DNA of 14,492 nucleotides from Dinochytrium kinnereticum. Lineage: Eukaryota > Chytridiomycota > Chytridiomycetes > Chytridiales > Chytridiaceae. Shown piece after piece: positions 7,510 to 14,492 of the stretch. The stretch spans positions 1,765 to 16,256 of the forward strand of contig JADGJT010000450.1 in NCBI GenBank assembly GCA_027604005.1. Direction: 5' to 3'. A program made the position numbers and the translations under genes. The first letter of the stretch is position 1. The number at the start of each line of letters is the position of its first letter. The notes beneath the pieces were generated by a model, which saw nothing but the letters and a program-made list of their open reading frames with translations, did not search any database and was not told the DNA's origin.

Positions 7510-10500
7510 TTAAGAGCTGTCACTGTTCTGCGCGTTTGTGCTGTCACGCCAGCTATCTTGCTGCTGAGGCCTTATCATGGCCCTTGGTGACGTTAGCTTC
7601 CTACCAAGTGTCGAGCTCGCCGTAACACCTGCGGGAGAAGACTTTGCCAAAAATGGAACACCCTCTTGCGTTGGAGACTCTGCCTCGATTTCCGCAATCC
7701 TAATGGTGGCAACCTTTCCGCCTGTCTCCATATCAGATCCTTCCCGTTTCACAGTTGGGTAACGCGATATGGTTGAGTCGGAAGACGAGTCAAAGGTTGT
7801 CATAACCGCTCTTGGAAGCTCGTTTCCTTTGCCCTATGTACCAGGGAAAAAACTGAGGTCAGAATTAAACCGCATTGTGTCGGCAAAGGGGTGTGATCTT
7901 CTTTTTTTTCATACTTACAGCTGCTATTGCTTTGTAAGGAGTCCATAGGAATGTTATGCTTGAGTGCAGGCTGGGTATAATCTCCCCGAACGCTTTGAGG
8001 GCAAAGTTGACTTGGTAGTCGAAAGGCAAGAAAAGTAGGAAAACTTCAGTTAGAACCTTTAAGAAGGCCCAAGTGTAGATAGCCATCCCTGATTATAATG
8101 AACAGTATTAGTATATTATTAAATAAACAGAATTCAAAAGAGCCTTACCCAATTCAAAGGATTCGTTAAATGACGATGGGACATTTCGAATCTAATGTTC
8201 CACAGTTAACCCTTGAAAGAACACTGAATAGCCTACCTGAAGCGCCAGAGCAATTCCGATGATAACCATTAGAAGTTCCAAACCCAGGATAGCCCACTCC
8301 CAAATCCGATGTTCACAGCTCCAAGTCTTCTGAACAAGTACTCCCGGAATGATGTCCTTTGTGAAAGTCTCAAGTATATTCCCTTCAAAGACTGGTAAAT
8401 TTTCTGATGGGTTAGCTCATATCTCGGCTTTTTTTTTTTAAAAAAAAAAAGTGAAGGAAGCTTACTCACAGGTACGCAAGATCATGTACAGGAAAAACAC
8501 AAAGCAGGCCGCGGATACTTGTATCCAAAAGTTCCTTATAACGTCTTTTTGGCCCTTTAAAAATCTTTTCCTTTGAGTTGACTGGAAAATCGCATAGACC
8601 TTCTGTAACAGGCACGAAAAGACTAGACAAAGAATGAACGGAGTCGTTAGAATTTTCTGAAAGACAGTAGGCGGTAAGAAAAAGCAACGATGCATCAACG
8701 CAACAGAGAGAAGGAAGAGCAAAAAAGCAACAACAAACTAGCTTTAAACGAACCCAAGATAAAGCCTAAATGAAGTGGCCAAAATTCAGCAACGCAATAG
8801 GCCGACGTTTTTTCAACAGGAATAAGAATGTAAACATAGATCAAGTTTATCAGACACCCAAGCATCGTTAAGATCAGGAAGTTGATTCCAATATGCCTGA
8901 TAACGATCATCCTCCTATAATAAATCACCCATGCGATCCCGGCAACACAGAACACGACTCCAATGCTTGTCAAAACAAGCGCAATAATCCGAAGTGCATC
9001 AAGCGATGAAGGGATGGCAGTTGTTGGCCCAAAGTAGCATTGATCACCTTCCTCAATGCCTTCCCCTTTCTTAGGGGCTGACTGGAAACGGGTGATGGGG
9101 GAGTCTCCAAGAACAACACGATACCGAATTCTCCCTGCAACGTTAACAATCTGACCCAGTCGAACGATTCCTGAGAGCTGATTGTTTTTATGAATCGTTA
9201 TACTTGACCCGGAGATTGATGGTGTGCCCCACTGATTGATCCTAACTGCCTCACTGTCGATGGATTGAGCTTTGGATGTTCCAAAATTGTAGATGTTGGC
9301 CACCGTTGAGTAAGCCTTCTCAACCGACTCGGATATAACCGTTCGAGGTCCAGAACGACTCCAGATATTCTGCTTCAGCACCGCGTTTTCTGGGGTCATG
9401 ATGTCCTGAAAGTAAGATCCCAGAGAAAAGTGACCGGTCATGTTTGGTGTCAGATTCCCATCATCCAAGGTTGATGTGCTGAGAATTGTGATCTTCTGCG
9501 ATCTTTGAGATATCCAAACGTTGACCATCTCGTAGATCCGGTTGAAGTTTGGAGAGAATGGGGGTATGCTATTGACAATGAGGAGCCTGGAGGATGCTGG
9601 GGTTGAAAAGATTGTTTTTTCTAATTGCGTGAAGCAATCTGGAGCATTTGGGTTGTCAATACGACAACGACCCAACAGCATTGTTCCAGGAAGAGATGAG
9701 TTTAGCAGACTTTGCGCCTTTTCTTCGATTATTGGCGATATGACATCCCCCTCCTCTCCAATAAAGAAAGCTCCCTCGATCCGACGGTTTCTGAAAAACG
9801 AAAGTCCAACAGGTGTGGACACAATGGGAGAGATCCCAGAAAAAATGATGTTCTTCTGACAGGGTGGCATGAAAGGAGGGAGAACGTATATGAGAGTGTT
9901 GGAAAGGGTGTTATTCGTCTCTGCAAGCTGACTCCAAGTTGAGTTGAAGGTTTTCCAAGTCTCGGCAGAGAATGCCGTTCCAAAAACCACATCGATTCCA
10001 GTTGTTGTCGACATGTTGTGGAGTGCGGATCGTAATTTCTCTTGAGGCCAGTCGACGTTAATTATCGTCGGGATGATCATCCGTCCTACCACGCCGCCGT
10101 AAAGCATGTTCACAATATAGAGGCCAATGGAGTACCCTTCATACGTTGCCGGCATCAAAGAGCTGTAAATGACGGCGGCCTGAACGCTGGGAGGACTGAA
10201 TCGTTCCCCATTTGGTCGACGATGATCGCACAGAAGACCTTTTTTTTTTCACAAGACTGTCAAACCCAAATCGATTGAAAAGGCAAATAAACGGAATCCA
10301 ACAGAAAGGTTTCTCACCTCTGGTAGATGGGAGGAACTGATTCCATACATTGGGATCAACAGCTTGAGCAGTGATGAAGACCAGCTCAAACCTCCCAGAT
10401 GGTGCCATTCTCCCAATCCTCGCATACTTTGCTAAATGGTGACTGGGCTGCAAGGTGACCGCTCCTTGCGGTGCATCAACAATGGCTCCATACCCTGCAA

Positions 10501-12159
10501 CTCTGACCATGTCGTTGTCTAAGCTCAGTGCCCTGTCCACCGCGGCAGCCCAAAGGTGCAAAGATGTGTAGGAGCTCTCCATTGCGTCGGTTACAATCTC
10601 TGTGGCATTCTGATATCGCCGTCGGTATGTCTGAGCGTTTGTTTTTTGTTTTTTTTTGAGAGTGGATGATGAGTTGCCTGGGTTTGAAAGTAGACATTAC
10701 CATTATGAATCTTAAGCTGAGAATGTCAAACTCGGTCGAAGGCGTTGCCGCAGGATCAGTCATCAAGTAGTTTGCTGCATTCCCAATTTCCTCGGAGTCA
10801 GTCAAGCAATTACAAGTCCACCCATTCAAACATAAAACAGAAACAGAAATAGAAACAAAAAACAAAGATTGTCCCTAAAACGAAGCTCACCTGACAAAAA
10901 GTTTCCCATAAGACGAGTAAGGCCGATACTAGCAACATCTCGCTCCGACAGTGAAAAGGACATCACTGGATACTTTGTAGAGGTAAATCCACCACTGTTA
11001 AGTCTATCAAACAAATCTATAAAAAAAACGAACGTAAATGAGGTTAACAAGAATCTATAACGCAAGGGCGGTAGGGGAACAAAACTAACCAATGTTAGCT
11101 TCCCCAGAAACAGTGCTCAGTATAATTCCTCCCTGCGGCATTCCACTCCTAATGCTCTGAATCACTCTATCTAATACTATGTTATTGGCTACACGGTTTG
11201 CTGTGGAATTCCTGGTGGGTAGGGGAAGATAGTTTTCTGAAACTACCGCCCTTCCCATCGCATCAAGAGTCACCCTCGCAAATTCCAACCCGACCCTAGA
11301 GTAGGGTTCATCCATCCCAACTAGAACGAATGGTATCTTCACGTAATTTGTGACGAGGAATCGGATGGCTGGCTCAATCTGCTGGTTTGGGGTAGCACCT
11401 GTGTAAATAATGTTCTGCGGTATGGAAGGGTTAATGCTTGAAGGTATCGTTTCTATCTTGCTGAATTAAACACTGACTTTGGAGCATTCTTGGCCTTCAT
11501 GCTGAATTGGATGCCAGAGTGTCTTGTTTCCTGCCTCAAACACTGGCTTTACAGCTATTCTACAAGCTGCAGACCCACAACCTATCAAGATTTATGTAGA
11601 AGATTAGCAGCATGCACCTGATACGAATAGAGTGGAAGCAAAAGCTAAGCAAATTAGATCCATACCAAACACGGCAACGATGGAACTGTTTGCCACAAGA
11701 CTCTTGGCTTCAGAAACAAAGGCTTCGATGTCAGATGCTCCATCTCGAATCACCGGAATGACCCTCCTCCCTAGAACACCTCCGGCCGCGTTGATTTCTT
11801 CGATAGCAAGAAGCTCAGCCTAAACGTTGCATAAAAACCGTGAATAAAATATTAACAATGAAATGGCCATTCGAATGACGCTGGGGGTTTGGGGTTCACG
11901 GCTGATGGCTCTTTTATACAACACCTCACCTCGCCCCTCAAAAAATAAAAAAAAGTAACTGCTGACAATTTACCTGAATCAATGGCAGCTCAAATGCCGC
12001 TTGAGGCCCAGTCTGCGAGTGTAAGATTCCGACATACACTGGAGGCAAATCCAGGCTCTGGCTATGCACCGAGTTCACGAGACATAACACAATCCAAACA
12101 CCCACGGGCCCCCAAAACCAAAAAGGGCAGAAGCTCCTCAGATGATGCCCAGGCCGCAT
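7510..12159 (-). CDS. Receptor B: paralogue of receptor A, tandem binding domains plus class C seven-helix GPCR
   Basis: Predicted G-protein-coupled plasma-membrane receptor. Exons: 12159-11974, 11819-11666, 11581-11478, 11414-11090, 11016-10891, 10774-10701, 10630-10318, 10238-8754, 8622-8470, 8391-8237, 8191-8149, 8088-7919, 7833-7510; 1203 aa. The ATG at 12159 precedes a signal peptide (hydrophobic core VGVWIVLCLVNSVHSQ). Domain 1 (about 35-427) keeps [31 protein letters not shown] and MESSY, but the ligand-site blocks differ from A: CGSAACRI instead of [15 protein letters not shown] instead of YPVQYEG, GMDEPYSRV instead of [16 protein letters not shown] instead of NGDANV. Domain 2 (about 429-810) has PTIINVDWPQEKLRSAL and DVVFGTAFSAETW. 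Helix 1 is about 842-869, then as in A with an offset near 19; [16 protein letters not shown] leads into helix 3. Helices 6 and 7 are nearly the same as in A ([27 protein letters not shown]). Exon lengths match A in nine cases, including the 1485-nt exon. Confidence 0.92.
8429..8450. repeat. T11A11 perfect palindrome inside a short intron
   Basis: Eleven T followed directly by eleven A, a self-complementary 22-nt block that fills over a quarter of the 78-nt intron 8392-8469 of receptor B. It lies between the GTGAGT donor and the CCAG acceptor. A similar T11/A8 switch is at 7387-7405. Confidence 0.85.
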
Positions 12160-12851
12160 TGTGGCTGCAAGGAAGCTGCACTCCAATGTAGAGAAAAAGG
12201 AAGGATATAATTGATGTCCCTCACTTCTCGCACTGGAATGTTTACAATATGTAACAATATCAATGGTCGAGGCGCTGGGTGCAAGACGGTATGTTGAAAG
12301 GCGGCGCAAAGCAGGTACTGCCTCGACTGATTTTTCGACAATGAAACCTTAATCGTGATGGCGCCGCAAAGAAGATCCTTAAACAAGGGATGACCGGATG
12401 AGGAGAGGGAGAGAGGAGAAGAATAGGCATCCCATGAAAGGTAGCGCAGTGAGGGTGCCAGCAGGGAAGGATTTTCAGCTCAACCATTTCTGGAGTGCCT
12501 AATGATTGATTTTCCAAATAATTCTAGTTTCATCCCGTTGGTTGCTTTTGTGAACATCTCTAACAGGGTTGGAGAAAGAGTTCTGTTCAACTTTGGACAT
12601 CTGCCGAATGCGAGATGGCTGGGAGGCTCGTAAAACTTTTTTTTTTAGATATGATTAAATCCAGTGTAAAATCTCAAGCAAAGACTGTGCTTTCCGAGTG
12701 ATGGTGGTGGTGAATCATAATTGTTGCAAGTTTAAGTAGAGTAGCATCAAAACGCCACGTGAGATAATGAAACAACAGATTCAAACGAAACTAGCTATTT
12801 ATCAGCTTTTACTATATTCCCTTTGCTGCATCAAGTAAATACCGCACGCTT
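12160..12851. other. Region upstream of receptor B, no gene seen
   Basis: These 692 nt precede the receptor B start and should contain its promoter. On the minus strand an ATTATATCC stretch lies about 50 nt before the ATG and could act as a TATA-like element. A CACGTG hexamer is at 12756-12761. Open frames here have no recognisable product. Nothing else stands out. Confidence 0.5.
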
Positions 12852-13022
12852 TCATAGCATCTTCACTTCCGGACTCTTTTCCAACTTGACTTCTCTTGCG
12901 TGCCTTCGGGGTTTGATCTTCGTACGCATGATCTTCCATACTGTGTTAAAATCTAGGCTCGGGTCATCATAATACTTGCCATCATATGTTTCGCTGTTGT
13001 ACTCACAGTCGATAACGAACTT
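12852..13022 (-). pseudogene. Unassigned 56-codon open fragment
   Basis: A minus-strand frame runs from just after a TAA (13025-13023) to a TGA at 12854-12852 and reads like protein: DCEYNSETYDGKYYDDPS, then LDFNTVWKIMRTKIKPRR, ending in a Lys/Glu-rich stretch. It has no ATG of its own near the start. Another minus-strand frame immediately upstream also looks coding (RKEEILTGI, then after a stop MEKVDDKLKVRYR), which fits one decayed gene with a stop and a frameshift. I do not recognise the family. Position next to a copia remnant suggests a mobile-element leftover, but a chance open frame is possible. Confidence 0.25.
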
Positions 13023-13400
13023 TTAACTTGTCATCCACCTTTTCCATCCTGACCTTTTAGATACCCGTCAGGATTTCCTCTTTGCGACGTGAGGCGTCAC
13101 CACTGACGCCTCGCCGCTATGCTCTTATATAAAAAAAAATCAATAAAGAAGTTCAAACAGAACTTTGAAGAGTGAAAAGAAGAGGGGAGGGAAGAATTAG
13201 TTGATCCGGGGTGCTGCAATTCCATCAGAACCCGTCAAAACGCGTAAACTCAACACTCTTCCTTTCCAGACCATAGAATGAAAGTCCAGTAGGAAGCTCT
13301 TTATTGAACTTTTAACAGAAAGAGGAGAAAAAAAAATAAATTATACACATAAAAATATAACATAAGCTGATCCTAGTCGATCAGTCTTAGACCAACTCTT
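13023..13400. other. Non-coding stretch between the two decayed fragments
   Basis: It holds the hairpin at 13091-13112, A-rich stretches and, on the minus strand, an AATAAA near 13300. On the minus strand it lies directly downstream of the copia RNase H remnant, where a 3' LTR would be expected, but I could not identify matching LTR ends or a second copy in this window. Confidence 0.4.
13091..13112. repeat. Perfect 9-bp inverted repeat with 4-nt loop
   Basis: GAGGCGTCA, loop CCAC, TGACGCCTC: a GC-rich hairpin of 9 bp in otherwise AT-rich sequence. A TATATAAA motif follows at 13126-13133. The arms contain TGACG, the half-site of CRE-type bZIP operators. No gene is close enough to assign a role. 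Confidence 0.7.
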
Positions 13401-13669
13401 AAGTTCTTCATGTCACGTTCTCTCAAGTCCTTTAGTTATTCGTCTCCTAACATTTTGTTGATGGGCAGCAAATTGACCTCTACATTGCCATCAGCAATTT
13501 TCTTCCAGGTGAAGTGGAACTTAGTGTCAATATGCTTGGCTCCTTTATGGTCCTTGGGATTGCGCGCAATAGTGATAGTGGCCAGATTGTTTGAGTGAAT
13601 GATGGTGGTTGTGGACGAGGTTTTAAACCCAAAGTCTGTTAACAAGTTTTGAATCCATATTGCCTCTTT
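13401..13669 (-). pseudogene. Ty1/copia retrotransposon RNase H fragment, decayed
   Basis: The minus-strand frame carries the C-terminal part of a copia-type polyprotein RNase H: KEAIWIQNLLTDFGF, IHSNNLATITIARNP, HKGAKHIDTKFHF, and NVEVNLLPINKMLGDE. Copia elements usually have a similar EAIWLRNLL, DN-SAI-LA-NP, KHID-RYHF and E-V-T--ML-D order. The fragment starts abruptly at about 13669, after A-rich sequence, with no reverse transcriptase or integrase before it. At 13438-13436 a stop interrupts the frame; family-like residues continue in the neighbouring frame (TKGLERT), consistent with a one-base deletion, and then meet a second stop at 13415-13413. It is not functional. Confidence 0.75.
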
Positions 13670-13699
13670 TATTATTTTTTTTTTTTGTGTTATCAACCC

Positions 13700-14492
13700 C
13701 CCAATACAGTGTTATCAATTTAGAGGCCGTCTCTTCTTCACTACTTTTCTATTGAAAACTTTTCTCCTCCCCCCACCTCCAGTTTCCCTGGTCCTTCTTT
13801 ATTTTATAATGCCTGTCTCCCACTGATCACCCTAACCTTTCCTGATCTACCCTCCCATTGACTGATCCTCCTACTACCATTTACTTATTTACCTTTCATC
13901 ATTTTTCCTGCATCTATCACTCTTCCAACAATAGCCTCAATGGCAACCCCCCCCTCCTCATCCATCCGACGCGTTTTCCCCGCTACAACCCACGAAGAAT
14001 TTCCGTCATCCCACGATTGGCAACCCCCAACAGGTTCCGTTACATCCAGCTCTTCACTTGCTCAAAGTCCTCGACGGACACTAGGTGAATTCATCTCCAT
14101 CCTCCGCGACCTCTTTCGAGCTTTGTGAAAAGGCAACAACTGATCTCCACCGTTACGGGCAGTTTAACGGGGGTGCCAAAGATGGTACCCTTTTCTTCTT
14201 GTGGGGCTTTTTCCCTGCAATATAAGGCTAGGAGTGTTGGTCTTTTCTTTATGATAAGGAATTTTTTTCGTGTCTTTATTTCCCCTATCTACCCCACTTC
14301 TTGTATATGACTCATTCAGTTCTTTTCTATTTAAGTATGCTTCTTTGCCAATCTTTGATTTCTCTATTCATGTGACGGATTGCCGTTATTGAAGAGAGGA
14401 ATTTTTGAAGGTGTATTGTGAGTTTCTCTCTTTGGCCCTCCATAGTTCAAGCCTTGACCACTATGGAGAAAGAATTCACTGTGCCGCGCCAT
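13700..14492. other. Gene-poor right end, CT-rich on the plus strand
   Basis: From about 13725 to 13930 the plus strand is strongly C+T-rich, as often seen in fungal promoters. It is followed by a 62-codon plus-strand frame at 13940-14128 (MATPPSSSIRRVF to EFISILRDLFRAL), Ser/Pro-rich with a short amphipathic end and a weak start context. It might be a first exon or a chance frame. An ATG at 14463 opens ten codons to the edge (MEKEFTVPRH) and sits in an 8-bp inverted repeat, CTCCATAG at 14438-14445 and CTATGGAG at 14461-14468. None of this is strong enough to call a gene. Confidence 0.3.

Noticed and set aside
11974..12309. Alternative receptor B start at 12309, 50 codons upstream in frame
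   Set aside because: It would bury the signal peptide inside the protein. The ATG at 12159 puts the hydrophobic core at the N terminus, as in receptor A.
12756..12761. CACGTG as a Cbf1-type sulfur-regulon site
   Set aside because: It lies about 600 nt upstream of receptor B and far from the acetyltransferase; a lone hexamer is expected by chance at this scale.
12852..13060. Chromodomain of a Ty3-type element as identity of the open fragment
   Set aside because: The resemblance is a vague pattern of hydrophobic and acidic residues without the usual W-x-G-Y and WEP landmarks.
13091..13140. Hairpin as the 3' end of a Helitron
   Set aside because: No CTRR terminus follows the hairpin at the usual distance and no Rep/helicase sequence is in the window.

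Overview
The window is nuclear DNA of a eukaryote, most likely an early-diverging (zoosporic, chytrid-type) fungus. Genes are split by many short GT-AG introns (about 43 to 202 nt), the cysteine-biosynthesis enzyme is of the fungal mitochondrial CysA/Cys2 type, there is a decayed Ty1/copia fragment, and the two largest genes encode class C (GABA-B-like) seven-helix receptors, which I recall being reported from early-diverging fungi. The lineage is an inference from gene content.

Layout, left to right. 1-74 is an almost pure C/G stretch. 181-1918 (minus) is the 5' part (four exons) of a serine O-acetyltransferase of the HAT alpha/beta-hydrolase family; its 3' end is not recognisable. 2353-6824 (minus, 14 exons, 1181 aa) and 7510-12159 (minus, 13 exons, 1203 aa) are tandem paralogous receptors. 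Each has a signal peptide, a periplasmic-binding domain close to the bacterial urea/short-chain-amide binding proteins (UrtA/FmdD/AmiC family), a second diverged copy of that domain, a class C seven-helix domain without a cysteine-rich linker, and a Ser/Thr-rich cytosolic tail. 12160-14492 is gene-poor: one unassigned open fragment, a perfect 9-bp hairpin, a broken copia RNase H fragment (minus) and a CT-rich stretch with a doubtful short ORF.

All three genes run on the minus strand in the order receptor B, receptor A, acetyltransferase. I rebuilt both receptors exon by exon. Eleven A exons match their B counterparts in length or differ only by a few codons, the intron phases agree, and A has one extra intron. 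That mutual agreement is the main support for the models and shows a tandem duplication. Receptor A keeps the urea/amide-type motifs of its first domain, while B has changed several, so the pair probably senses different ligands. The receptors would sit in the plasma membrane and report an extracellular small molecule to heterotrimeric G proteins; the acetyltransferase acts in mitochondrial cysteine synthesis, and nothing in the sequence links it functionally to the receptors.
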